Part shown: piece by piece, positions 15,201-22,723 of the stretch
Layout of the letters: each line of letters starts with the position of its first letter
Numbering within the stretch: the first letter of the stretch is position 1
NCBI RefSeq assembly: GCF_002964665.1
Contig: NZ_PQBZ01000034.1
Location: 429-64,428 of the forward strand
DNA: 64,000 bases
Direction of reading: 5' to 3'
DNA from: Pseudoalteromonas sp. T1lg23B
Lineage (GTDB): Bacteria; Pseudomonadota; Gammaproteobacteria; Enterobacterales; Alteromonadaceae
Translations under genes and position numbers: made by a program
Notes under the pieces: model-generated
Told to the model about the DNA's origin: nothing
Seen by the model: the letters and a program-made list of their open reading frames with translations, nothing else
Databases searched by the model: none

Positions 15201-15676
15201 TGTTGGTACATAAACAAGGTTTACCAGTTCAGGCTGCGCTGAAAGACTTTCACGATGGTGTGAGGTTCAGTGTGGCTTTACTCGACAAACCTGAACTGTT
15301 GCCGGGTCTAATTGAGTCACCTGCGGAGCATGCCCGTGTTAATCCAAACTCATTCTTACAGACTGATTGTAAAGATGAGTTACGCGACTTTACGCAAGAT
15401 GCATTGTGTTTTGTCAATTTGGCGGAATTGGGTTGGTTTATCGAACAACATTTTGCATTCAGTGGAGAGGCGTTTTGGGATTTGGTTCGCAGCCGTATCG
15501 AGCGCTATCAAAGTGCGCATTCTCAACTTAGTGAACGTTTTGAAATGTTTGACTTTTTTGCACCGAGCATAGACGTAGAGCAGTTAGCTTGTCGTCGTTT
15601 TATGCCAGAACAACGCCTACGTGTAATGTCTGTGAGCAATCCGTTGGCAGATGCGAAACTCGGAGCCGACAGATGA
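12260..15676 (+). CDS. SbnE-SbnF fusion: two complete NIS siderophore synthetase domains in one protein
   Basis: 1138 residues, twice the family length. The N half (about 1-570) has GHPFHVTSKACQGF near 148, CHPWQ near 225, the SSVRT segment near 262, EAHLQN near 420 and VVRDMEG near 438. The C half (about 571-1138) repeats the set: LYHPSFKSRLGF near 700, HPWQWEH near 784, QSIRTLSDYSD near 815, ESHAQN near 974 and LKDFHDG near 994. Both halves therefore look catalytically complete. In S. aureus, SbnE joins citrate to one diaminopropionate and SbnF adds the second unit after SbnH decarboxylation; they are separate adjacent genes at this point in the order. The frame is open throughout. It overlaps sbnD and sbnG by 4 bases each. 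Which half has which specificity is inferred from order only. Confidence 0.87.
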   Translation: MNTMEWALLDTKLVEQYLNTYIREREIDLGQCRHAGRYQYALPLSDDGVQVLFDIQHYSMTGYHRYHMPVAIHASGVTTELKDINVLLAHLCNALAQVSSIEASDEFFKKVTNSVRYCRHYVSEVAKQSQNTMQRDEFIQAEQGLLLGHPFHVTSKACQGFSDEDLARYSPELGAAFKLHYFALSPALLKQRVISNYKIPQDPIMLAQAKSLLGNRFDEYQLLPCHPWQANHLLEDEAVKAYLAEDEIISLGPMGETVWPTSSVRTVFAPKQGLFVKLALDVRITNFIRNNPPSHLERALDASEIIVDNQLDKGIERLRLLPELAYQTINNEALAASFAVLYRQGLSESMQAQTRILAALVEESPITGTMPLSDFIHAAAQAHNTTVNETFLSQWWYAYLDAALLPTLRLFASSGVSLEAHLQNALMYFENGWPSMLVVRDMEGCSVSIQRQPNLSPDSSASYSEDEAWFRYQYYVVVNHIAHVLSAVARNHAISEEALWSVTREFLTSVASDDIAKPQALALLNCATLPAKGNLLSTLHGCGESPVWINIDNPLRYQSGLSLSAQQQAEQRVVTQLIEALLYEKVLPYHWQNNKLILPLDEQTYYEVIARKTAHFERIRIDYSTLVRHHLGRSCGLSLAKMMTDLAKLELAPADVWSRFYDELHHTTQKHSQVLAAKPQTPLREMDYAHCEAKISNGHLYHPSFKSRLGFTLKDNANYGPELAKPMHLRWLAVDLQQVSANFANGHSAQSLARNHFNDGQLLQIETQLKAFGTTLEQVMLIPVHPWQWEHIGEIYFASRSGLYPLEIDGHRYLPQQSIRTLSDYSDVTALSVKLALSITNTSTSRVLAPHTIANAGMISDWLCSLLQDDQAWQQVTRPIILKEVAGVSVLSQPMLSAQYGALGCIWRESVYQYVQSPESVVPVTALMQLDIDDKPVIAPWVEQHGLTTWLSALVDHVYIPVMHMLWQHGVAMESHAQNMLLVHKQGLPVQAALKDFHDGVRFSVALLDKPELLPGLIESPAEHARVNPNSFLQTDCKDELRDFTQDALCFVNLAELGWFIEQHFAFSGEAFWDLVRSRIERYQSAHSQLSERFEMFDFFAPSIDVEQLACRRFMPEQRLRVMSVSNPLADAKLGADR

Positions 15677-16446
15677 GTAAAGTAAGATTAAAACAACGCC
15701 TTTCTCAGCCAAGCCAATGTTTCGGTGTGTTTAGCTCCATTTCTGATGTGGTGGCTATCGAACAGTTAGCTCTGGCTGGTTATGACTTCATCATTTTTGA
15801 TCTTGAACACACGTTACACAGCTTAAATGACGTGGAAAAAGTGTTACTAGCAGCAAGGGTTGCTGAGTTGGAAGTATTGGTGCGGATCCCCAAGGGGCGC
15901 TATGACTTAATCGCACCGCTATTGGATGCCGGCGCGAGCGGTATAGTCAGCGCCATGGTTGAAACGCCAGAACAGGCGCAGGAGTTGGTTGAACGTTGCT
16001 ATTACAGCCCCTTGGGGACGAGAGGGCTGAACTCCACAAGACTCAACGGATACGCCACAAAAGAGCTTGCCAAAAGCTTGATTGAAGCCAATAAGCAAAC
16101 GGTGGTGGTCGCTATGATTGAAACTCAGCTTGGCGTTGAGAATGCGTTGCAGATAGCGTCAACATTGGGGATAGATGCGGTGTTAGAAGGCGCGGCTGAT
16201 TTATCACAGTCACTAGGGGTTGCGTGGCAAACTCAGCACCCAAGTGTACGTGCCGCAATCACTCAGATAGCACAAGCTTGTGAGCATGCACAAAGCACCT
16301 TTATGGCAATTCCACGTACGACAGAAGCTGTCACATTATGGCAGCAAAGCGGGGTGTCTAACTTTGTATTAGGTGATGATAGAAGCATTATGCGCAACGC
16401 CCATAAAGCGAATATTGCGCAATTCAAAAAGGAGCTGGAACAGTGA
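15673..16446 (+). CDS. sbnG: SbnG-like citrate synthase (HpcH/HpaI aldolase fold)
   Basis: 257 residues, the size of SbnG. SbnG makes citrate from oxaloacetate and acetyl-CoA for the siderophore, independently of the TCA cycle, using a class II aldolase (HpcH/HpaI) fold. Family segments visible are FIIFDLEHT near residue 34, VRIPKGRYD near 69, LDAGASGIV near 86, YSPLGTRGLN near 111 and an Mg-site-like MIETQLGVEN near 145. The start ATG 15673 overlaps the previous stop (ATGA) with CGGAGC upstream; an in-frame ATG at 15601 lies inside the fusion gene and lacks a ribosome site. It overlaps sbnH by 4 bases. Confidence 0.87.
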   Translation: MSKVRLKQRLSQPSQCFGVFSSISDVVAIEQLALAGYDFIIFDLEHTLHSLNDVEKVLLAARVAELEVLVRIPKGRYDLIAPLLDAGASGIVSAMVETPEQAQELVERCYYSPLGTRGLNSTRLNGYATKELAKSLIEANKQTVVVAMIETQLGVENALQIASTLGIDAVLEGAADLSQSLGVAWQTQHPSVRAAITQIAQACEHAQSTFMAIPRTTEAVTLWQQSGVSNFVLGDDRSIMRNAHKANIAQFKKELEQ

Positions 16447-17621
16447 CGGTCAGTATTGAGAAAATAAAAGAATATGTAGCTAAACAGCAACATGAAGTGT
16501 GTGCCTTTCTATATGACTTGAACAGTTTGACAGAGCATGTGCAAACGCTTCTCAACCCATTGCCAGAGACGGTGCAATTTTATTACGCCATAAAGGCCAA
16601 TAGTGATGAACAAGTATTACGTGCACTGTTGGGGCATGTATATGGTTTTGAGGTTGCCTCGATGGGTGAAATAGCAAAGGTGAGAGCCATCAGCGCAAGC
16701 GTCCCCATTGCATTTGGCGGGCCAGGTAAGACACTCACTGAGTTAAAAGCGGCATTGCAGTACGATGTCACTTTGTATCACCTTGAAAGTCAGTTGCAAA
16801 TGCAGCGACTAAATTGGTTGGCTCAAGAGCAGGGAAAAACGGTAGAGGTATTATTACGTGTTAACCCTAGTTTTGAACTGCCTGATGCGACATTGCAAAT
16901 GGCTGGCAAAGCAACACAGTTTGGTATTGAGCAAAGTGAACTGGAGGAGATACTTGGCGAGCTTAGTAATTATGCAAATTTACGCGTTGTTGGTTTTCAC
17001 TTCCACTGTATTTCTAATAACTTACAAGAAAACACCCAGATCAAGGCAATTGAAAAATACATTACAACGGCAGTGCAATGGCAACAGCAACATAACTTAG
17101 AGCTGAGCACTGTCAATGTAGGTGGTGGTATTGGTGTTACCTATCAAGATGATCAGCGCCCATTCGATTGGTCAAGCTATTGTGAGCAGCTAAGCGTATT
17201 ACTGAAGCGTTTTCCAACACTAAATATTGCCATGGAATGTGGCCGCTTTGTAAGTGCCTATTGTGGCGTTTATTTGGCACAAGTGACGGATATTAAGCGT
17301 AACCATGGCGAGAATTTTGCGGTGCTACGAGGGGGAAACCACCACTTTAGACTGCCGTCGTCTTGGCAGCATAATCATCCGTTTTTGGTACTAGAGAGAG
17401 ATGATTGGCCATATCCGTTTGCCAAGCCAACGGTTGCCAATGAACCTGTCACCTTATGTGGAGAGCTATGTACCCCTAAAGATGTATTGGCAAAAGGCGT
17501 CACGGTGGAGCGTTTGAGTGCGGGAGACATTATCGTCTTCGAAAAGGCTGGTGCCTATGGTTGGCATATTTCTCATCATGACTTTTTATCTCATCCACAT
17601 CCACAAAGAGTGTATTTGTAA
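16443..17621 (+). CDS. sbnH: SbnH-like PLP-dependent decarboxylase (fold type III)
   Basis: 392 residues of the ornithine/diaminopimelate decarboxylase family. SbnH decarboxylates citryl-diaminopropionate to citryl-diaminoethane in staphyloferrin B assembly. The PLP lysine is in FYYAIKANS (about residues 42-50). Other family motifs are HFHCISNN near 186, NVGGGIG near 222 (phosphate binding), MECGRF near 265 and GELCTPKD near 339, whose cysteine is the usual catalytic acid. The start is GTG 16443, overlapping the sbnG stop, with GGAGCTGG just upstream. Diaminopimelate decarboxylase (LysA) is the alternative but is unlikely inside this operon. Confidence 0.86.
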   Translation: MTVSIEKIKEYVAKQQHEVCAFLYDLNSLTEHVQTLLNPLPETVQFYYAIKANSDEQVLRALLGHVYGFEVASMGEIAKVRAISASVPIAFGGPGKTLTELKAALQYDVTLYHLESQLQMQRLNWLAQEQGKTVEVLLRVNPSFELPDATLQMAGKATQFGIEQSELEEILGELSNYANLRVVGFHFHCISNNLQENTQIKAIEKYITTAVQWQQQHNLELSTVNVGGGIGVTYQDDQRPFDWSSYCEQLSVLLKRFPTLNIAMECGRFVSAYCGVYLAQVTDIKRNHGENFAVLRGGNHHFRLPSSWQHNHPFLVLERDDWPYPFAKPTVANEPVTLCGELCTPKDVLAKGVTVERLSAGDIIVFEKAGAYGWHISHHDFLSHPHPQRVYL

Positions 17622-17632
17622 CCTTCGGTGCG

Positions 17633-17662
17633 GCAGCGAGTGCGGTTATGCGTATTCGCTGC
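17633..17662 (+). other. Strong stem-loop between sbnH and sbnI
   Basis: GCAGCGAGTGCG (17633-17644) pairs with CGTATTCGCTGC (17651-17662), 12 bp with two G-U pairs and a 6-base loop. No T tract follows, so a classical terminator is unlikely. It lies in the 81-base gap before sbnI and could stabilise the upstream mRNA or lower downstream expression. Confidence 0.45.
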
Positions 17663-17702
17663 GCAAAATTTAAAATGAATCAATGTATAAGGAAGCCATG
17701 TT

Positions 17703-18134
17703 ATGCCACTAGATAAATCAATACATTTTATGTCACCGCAAGATCTTAAACCCAATGAAGAAGTGATCCCTGAGCGCGTAGAGTGGTTGCAGCAAAAAGT
17801 TTTACATGAACAGCTGTGGCGTGTTCCTATCACAGTAGACAGGCTCTCAGGCTCTATCATGGACGGCCACCATAGGCACTTAGTTGCATGCCGCTTGGGC
17901 TTAGCAAAGGTTCCTTGTATTTTACTGGATTATGAAGAAGTTGAGTTTATTAGCACTCATCCAAGCAGGGCTTTAACGCCAAAGTGTGTTATTGAACACG
18001 CCAAGGCTGGGCAACGGCTGCCACCTAAAAGTACACGCCATCAATTTGTTCGTCCTTTACCAAATTGCAATATTTCACTTAAGTTACTTATTGATAATAG
18101 TTATCAGTTAGATTATCATGCACTCAGAATTTAG
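17703..18134 (+). CDS. sbnI: Short SbnI-like protein: ParB/sulfiredoxin-fold domain, probable free-serine kinase
   Basis: 143 residues. The N-terminal part has the ParB/Srx-like core: LKPNEEVIPERVEWL (residues 15-29), whose glutamates fit the catalytic acid of serine kinases of this fold, and MDGHHRH (about 53-59), the hallmark nucleotide loop. S. aureus SbnI, about 250 residues, phosphorylates free L-serine to supply SbnA, and its remaining part carries DNA- and heme-related regulatory functions. This homologue ends after a short tail with no counterpart to that part. The gene lies between sbnH and the receptor, the sbnI position. Serine kinase activity is inferred from fold, motif and context. 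Confidence 0.75.
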   Translation: MPLDKSIHFMSPQDLKPNEEVIPERVEWLQQKVLHEQLWRVPITVDRLSGSIMDGHHRHLVACRLGLAKVPCILLDYEEVEFISTHPSRALTPKCVIEHAKAGQRLPPKSTRHQFVRPLPNCNISLKLLIDNSYQLDYHALRI

Positions 18135-18177
18135 ATTTTAAATATAAATAATAATACTTCTTAGTATAAGGACTAGA

Positions 18178-20277
18178 ATGCTTCTTAAAAAATCTCTGCT
18201 CTGTGTGAGTATTACCACGTTGTTAGCTGGTGTTTCGCATAACGTAATAGCCGACGATATTGAACATGTTGAAATCCGTGCTGAGCGCATGGCTTCAGAC
18301 TTAAACTCTATCGCTCGCAATGTTTCAGTGATTGATGAGCAAATGTTGCGTACGCAATTTTCCAGCGCACAAAACATTGCTGAAGTACTGGCGAAAACGG
18401 TCCCGGGTATGGCACCACCAACTCCAGCACTAACAAACTTTGGGACAACATTACGTGGTCGCAATGCATTAGTACTGATTGATGGTGTACCCATGAATAC
18501 TAACCGCAATATTTCTCGTGATTTGCACAACTTACATCCCGCACAAGTTGAGCGCGTAGAAATTTTCCGCGGTGGTAATGCGCTTTATGGCAGCGGTGCA
18601 ACTGGGGGCGTGATTTACATTTATACTAAGGGTGGACAACAAGCGTCAGAAATTGCTTCAAGTATCGAAGTGAAAAACGGCGCTTATACACTGGCGCAAT
18701 CTTTTGTTGGTGAAGTTAATGATTGGCAATATCGTATTGGGGCAAGCTATGAAAATGTAGATAGCTTCTCAGATGCGGATGGCGATCGTCTGGCGGTTGA
18801 ACCGAGCCAAGGCGATAGCTTCGATAGCGATATTTTTAGCTTTGATGCAAAGGTTTCTAGGACTTGGAATGAACAGTCACTGTCTTTATCAGTGCTAAGC
18901 TATGTGTTGGAGCAAGATACAGAGTATGCCTCTGACCCCTCAGTTAAAGCATTACCATACATAAGCAAAGCTCAGTCTATCAAAGGGTTACAACTTGATA
19001 AGCAGAACCAGATCAACAACTTGGTCTTTAATGTAGGATATCAGAATCAACTGAGTGACAATAATAAGTTGTCAGCACAATTCTATTATCGCGATTATGA
19101 TGCGCGTTTCGCTCCGTTTGATGGCCGTCCTTATGCAACATGGAACCACTTAGCACAAACGTACTTACAGAGTACCAATTTAGGGCTTAAGCTAACCATA
19201 AATTCAAAACTAGCTGATAACTTTGAGTTGGATTGGGGCTTTGACGCACAAGATGAGCGCAGTGAAATGCCAGTGACGACCTATGATGGAGAGGTATACG
19301 ACAATAGCGGTTACTTAGTTTTCAAAGAAACGGGTGACAAAGCCTTTGTACCAGAGATCAGCCACCGTACTTTAGCTGCTTTTGCCCAAGCCCGAGCGAG
19401 TGTCACTGAACAACTAGGCGTTGAGGCTGGTATAAGAGCTGAGCGAATTGATGCGAGTTTTGAGGACTTCACAACATTAGGTCAAGCAGTTGCTATTTCT
19501 GGCAGTAGCTACGACTATAGCTCTACGGTTTACAATCTGGGTGTGACCTACGATATCAATGATAACCATACGGTGTATGTTGCCTTCAATGAAGGGTATG
19601 AATTACCAGATATTGGCTTACAGATCCGTTATGCCAGCAGTCAGTTCGACTTAAGTCAGTCTTCATTACAACCAATTGAGTCAACAGACCGTGAAATTGG
19701 TTGGCGTGGTGAGTTAGGAACAGTCAGCCTAAGTGCTGCATATTTTGTGTCTGAATCTGATTTAGGTGGTGTTAAAAGCGAGGGGATGGGCCTTTCAGTC
19801 AGCCGTAACAAAGTGGAAATTGATGGCTTTGAAATTGCGTCATCATGGGACATCACCAATAATTTGAGTGCAGACTTTAGCTACAGCAAAGCAAATGGTG
19901 ATGAAAAGCCACAAAATGCAGAGCAATTCCGGCAGATGAACGGCTTTAGCATTGCGCCAAGTAAATTTACCGCGCAGCTAAACTATGACATTACCAGCAA
20001 CTGGCGCACAAACCTGACACTGATGCGCAGTGGCAGCAAAGACTATCGTTTAGAAGGTAAAAATGCTTTCGGTCGAAGAGACGTTGAAAGTTACACTTTG
20101 GTTGACTTTAACTCTCAGATCGAGCTTGAACAGGGCACAGTGTCTGTAGGTATTGAAAACTTATTCAATAACCAATACTTCCCTGTGTACAGCCAGCTAC
20201 AACGTAACGGTAACAACACCAGCTCAATCCCTGGTCGTGGCCGCACGTTCTCAGTTAAATATCGTTTAGTTTGGTAA
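18178..20277 (+). CDS. TonB-dependent outer-membrane receptor, likely for the ferric siderophore
   Basis: 699 residues. The signal peptide ends near residue 25 (NVIA-DDIE), and a TonB-box-like IEHVEIRAE follows at once. The plug domain shows LRGRNALVLIDGVPMN near 98 and VERVEIFRGGNALYGSGATG near 123. The rest is a long beta-barrel ending in SVKYRLVW with a terminal aromatic residue, as Bam substrates require. AAGGAC lies ahead of the ATG. It follows sbnI by 43 bases and is closed by a strong terminator, so it is probably the last gene of the operon. Ligand (a staphyloferrin B-type siderophore) is inferred from position. Confidence 0.88.
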   Translation: MLLKKSLLCVSITTLLAGVSHNVIADDIEHVEIRAERMASDLNSIARNVSVIDEQMLRTQFSSAQNIAEVLAKTVPGMAPPTPALTNFGTTLRGRNALVLIDGVPMNTNRNISRDLHNLHPAQVERVEIFRGGNALYGSGATGGVIYIYTKGGQQASEIASSIEVKNGAYTLAQSFVGEVNDWQYRIGASYENVDSFSDADGDRLAVEPSQGDSFDSDIFSFDAKVSRTWNEQSLSLSVLSYVLEQDTEYASDPSVKALPYISKAQSIKGLQLDKQNQINNLVFNVGYQNQLSDNNKLSAQFYYRDYDARFAPFDGRPYATWNHLAQTYLQSTNLGLKLTINSKLADNFELDWGFDAQDERSEMPVTTYDGEVYDNSGYLVFKETGDKAFVPEISHRTLAAFAQARASVTEQLGVEAGIRAERIDASFEDFTTLGQAVAISGSSYDYSSTVYNLGVTYDINDNHTVYVAFNEGYELPDIGLQIRYASSQFDLSQSSLQPIESTDREIGWRGELGTVSLSAAYFVSESDLGGVKSEGMGLSVSRNKVEIDGFEIASSWDITNNLSADFSYSKANGDEKPQNAEQFRQMNGFSIAPSKFTAQLNYDITSNWRTNLTLMRSGSKDYRLEGKNAFGRRDVESYTLVDFNSQIELEQGTVSVGIENLFNNQYFPVYSQLQRNGNNTSSIPGRGRTFSVKYRLVW

Positions 20278-20294
20278 TACCAAGCGACTGAGTT

Positions 20295-20323
20295 CAGGCT
20301 GCCTATCCGGCAGCCTGATTTTT
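20295..20323 (+). terminator. Intrinsic terminator at the end of the siderophore operon
   Basis: CAGGCTGCC (20295-20303) and GGCAGCCTG (20309-20317) form a perfect 9-bp stem with loop TATCC, followed by A and five Ts. It starts 18 bases after the receptor stop. Confidence 0.92.
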
Positions 20324-20324
20324 A

Positions 20325-21038
20325 CTATAGCCATTTTTGTATCACGTCAGTGTTTGGTAAAAGCGGCAGCTTGGCCAACTGATAGTGCCAACCGTTTATA
20401 GCTGCTATTAGTCCATCGTAGTATGGAGTCAACATATAAATAGATAATCCAATAACTGTAATTTGTAACAGACAGGCGAAGGGAGAGGCGACGGCAATAG
20501 GTTTAAGTGCACTGCCAAATGACGCTTTTATCTCGTTATTATTAATATCTACACTATAACACTCATCTAGGATCAAATGGGTCAGCATTCCTACCGTGAC
20601 CGATACGCTACACAGCAACGCAAAATTGATCGATTTTCCTGCCATGATCGCGAGATTAAGCGTGAGCAAGGCAATCATTACTACATTGAGCAAAGAATGA
20701 CTGGCACCTCGGTGTACGGTAAAGCGCTCAAACAGAGGTTTAATGGCATACATCAATATGAGATAGGCTCCCAGCGCACTTAACCAAATTTCGGTCAGTG
20801 AGTTTAGTTCCAAAAATATGGGCAAAAAAATCCCAATACACAATGCAAAAACAGAGAATAAACTGTTCAACGAGCGGGACTTGTCTGCATCTAGATCGGG
20901 TAATAATCCTGCTAAGCTACCAATTACAAAAAGTAACAGTGTGTCGGTTGGGTTAGCCTGTGAAGTGGCTAAGATAACCGAGCTAAGTGCGGCGCTGGTG
21001 ACGACAGACGCCTTAAAATGAGTTTCAAAATTTGCCAC
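20325..21038 (-). CDS. YdjM-like inner-membrane protein (PF04307, metal-dependent hydrolase family)
   Basis: 237 residues with about six hydrophobic helices. The family's polar signature is present: LLPDLDADKS (about 44-53), HRGASHSLL (about 113-121) and HLILDE (about 153-158), whose His/Asp residues are thought to bind a metal at the membrane face. Members include E. coli YdjM, a LexA-regulated protein of unsettled role. The start is GTG 21038, with AAGGAT at proper distance. The gene converges on the siderophore operon and shares its intergenic terminator region. I see no SOS box, so LexA control is not claimed here. Confidence 0.8.
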   Translation of the reverse strand: MANFETHFKASVVTSAALSSVILATSQANPTDTLLLFVIGSLAGLLPDLDADKSRSLNSLFSVFALCIGIFLPIFLELNSLTEIWLSALGAYLILMYAIKPLFERFTVHRGASHSLLNVVMIALLTLNLAIMAGKSINFALLCSVSVTVGMLTHLILDECYSVDINNNEIKASFGSALKPIAVASPFACLLQITVIGLSIYMLTPYYDGLIAAINGWHYQLAKLPLLPNTDVIQKWL

Positions 21039-21224
21039 AAATATCCTTAATTAATGAGTCGGTACATTACCTTAGGCTTGAATGCCAGCTTTGGATTTTA
21101 ACTCAATAGTGGAGTTTGCAAAAAACTATTCTTGTAGTGAGGAATTCTGTTTATGTTGACGAAGTACCCAATTTGATTACAATGGCCTAGGAACGTAATA
21201 ACATCTATACAAAAAAGGAAGTCA

Positions 21225-21695
21225 ATGAAAACTAAAATATGTACGCTTGCACTACTATTACTGGCACCAATTACTTATGCCGAGACCGTAACCTATGGCG
21301 CATCATTTTGTGAAATCAGCAGAGGACATGCGCAAAAAGACATCTCTAGAGGTACAATAGAAAACCGAACCGAAAGCTATGACCATGTGTACTGTCCTAT
21401 CCCAACTAGAGAAGGAAAAGATATTTTAGAGGTAGGTGCGAATATTGATTTATGGGAGGCAAAAAGTAACCATGGAACAGGCTGCAATGTGACTTTCTAT
21501 AATGCAGGTGCCCAGTCACTCGTAATTCATCAACAGACTAACAAGGCGCAGAGGGGCCGTAACTATTTGGCTGCCAGAGGCTTTATGTTGTCTCAGTTCA
21601 ATGATGTTGGCCGTGGTGTGCTGGGCTGTTCATTACCTGGCAATAACGACGGAGTTAGTCGGTTCACCAGTTTTGTTGTTAGCTACTCAGATTAA
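21225..21695 (+). CDS. Small secreted protein with four mature cysteines, unknown
   Basis: 156 residues. A clear signal peptide (LALLLLAPITYA-ET, cleavage near 19) exports it. The mature part of about 137 residues has four cysteines (contexts SFCEI, YCPIP, GCNVT, GCSLP), enough for two disulfides. The middle is mixed polar with short beta-prone stretches and the end is SFVVSYSD. AAAGGAAG lies ahead of the ATG. It is monocistronic and flanked by unrelated genes. I recognise no family; an extracytoplasmic binding or structural role is the most that can be said. Confidence 0.65.
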   Translation: MKTKICTLALLLLAPITYAETVTYGASFCEISRGHAQKDISRGTIENRTESYDHVYCPIPTREGKDILEVGANIDLWEAKSNHGTGCNVTFYNAGAQSLVIHQQTNKAQRGRNYLAARGFMLSQFNDVGRGVLGCSLPGNNDGVSRFTSFVVSYSD

Positions 21696-21738
21696 TTACA
21701 GTTCAAATCGACTATGCAACTATAAAAAGCAATAACCA

Positions 21739-21770
21739 AAGTGATGACTTCCTTTGAGACGTCATCACTT
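21739..21770. terminator. Hairpin between convergent genes (secreted protein and yciK)
   Basis: AAGTGATGAC (21739-21748) and GTCATCACTT (21761-21770) are exact complements with a 12-base loop. Neither side has a proper T tract, so it is a weak or factor-assisted terminator at best. Its place between two converging stops supports that role. Confidence 0.45.
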
Positions 21771-21793
21771 ATAAAACAAGCTCATGAGTAGCT

Positions 21794-22537
21794 TTATTTA
21801 GGCTGGGCGTCAATAGACTGACCGTTTACCTGCTTTGAATCATCACTCATTAAATATAGATAAGTTGGCATGAGCTGCTCAGGGGTTTTTAAGCTCTCTT
21901 TATCTTCGCCCGGAAATGCAGATGCGCGCATACTTGTGCGTGTGGCACCTGGGTTGATGCAGTTAATACGAATATTGGTTTTACCCACCTCAGATGCCCA
22001 TGTTTGCATCATACCTTCGGTGGCAAACTTAGAAATCGCATAAGGACCCCAAAACTCACGACCCTGACGGCCTACGCCTGATGAGGTAAATACAACCGAT
22101 GCATTAGGCGCTTTGCGTAGCAATGGGAACATGTACTTAGTGATCATTGCCTGAGCTGTCACGTTGACCTTCATGATGTTTTCAAACGTCGAAACACAGA
22201 AGTGCTCAAGCGGCCCTAAAGAGCCTAAAATCGAGGCATTGTTGAGTAATCCGTCTAATTTACCGAATTGCTGCTCAATAGTGGCAGCCAAATCGCGATA
22301 ATTCTGCTTGGTTGCGCCGCGCATATCGAGTGGGACAATGGCAGGTTGTGGATAACCTGCATTGACAATTTCGTCATAGACACACTCAAGCTTTTTAGTC
22401 GTTTTGCCAAGTAAAATTACGGTTGCACCGTGCTTAGCATAAGTGATTGCAGCCACTCGACCGATACCATCACCAGCACCGGTTACTAAAATTATTTTGT
22501 TCTCTAAGGCATTAGCCGCGGCTATATAATCGTGCAT
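21794..22537 (-). CDS. yciK: YciK-type short-chain dehydrogenase/reductase
   Basis: 247 residues. Rossmann motif VTGAGDGIGR, the NNASILG segment and the catalytic FTSSGVGRQG...YAISK (Ser, Tyr, Lys) are in place. The stretch ISKFATEGMMQ, INPGATRT, MRASAFPGED and the end DAQPK match E. coli YciK closely. YciK is a cytosolic oxidoreductase of uncertain substrate. The start is set at ATG 22537, preceded by TTGAGG; a start ten codons upstream lacks a ribosome site. The gene is divergent from the lipase gene. Confidence 0.87.
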   Translation of the reverse strand: MHDYIAAANALENKIILVTGAGDGIGRVAAITYAKHGATVILLGKTTKKLECVYDEIVNAGYPQPAIVPLDMRGATKQNYRDLAATIEQQFGKLDGLLNNASILGSLGPLEHFCVSTFENIMKVNVTAQAMITKYMFPLLRKAPNASVVFTSSGVGRQGREFWGPYAISKFATEGMMQTWASEVGKTNIRINCINPGATRTSMRASAFPGEDKESLKTPEQLMPTYLYLMSDDSKQVNGQSIDAQPK

Positions 22538-22723
22538 TTTCAACCTCAACTGGTAAATTTTCGGCATTTTACCACAAGTTATCGAATTTATTGTAAATAT
22601 AGGTGGCGAAAGGCTACACTTTACGTTAACTTTAACTGGTCTAATGTCTTATTAAAAACAAAATTACATAGTTTTAACGAATTAGAGCACTAAGAATAAT
22701 AAGATTATGTCGGAGCCTATAAA

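Noticed and set aside
12260..15676. Possibility that the double synthetase is two genes merged by a sequence error
   Set aside because: The frame is open across the linker, both halves are full length, and 4-base overlaps at both ends are normal for this operon; nothing suggests an error, though reads were not seen.
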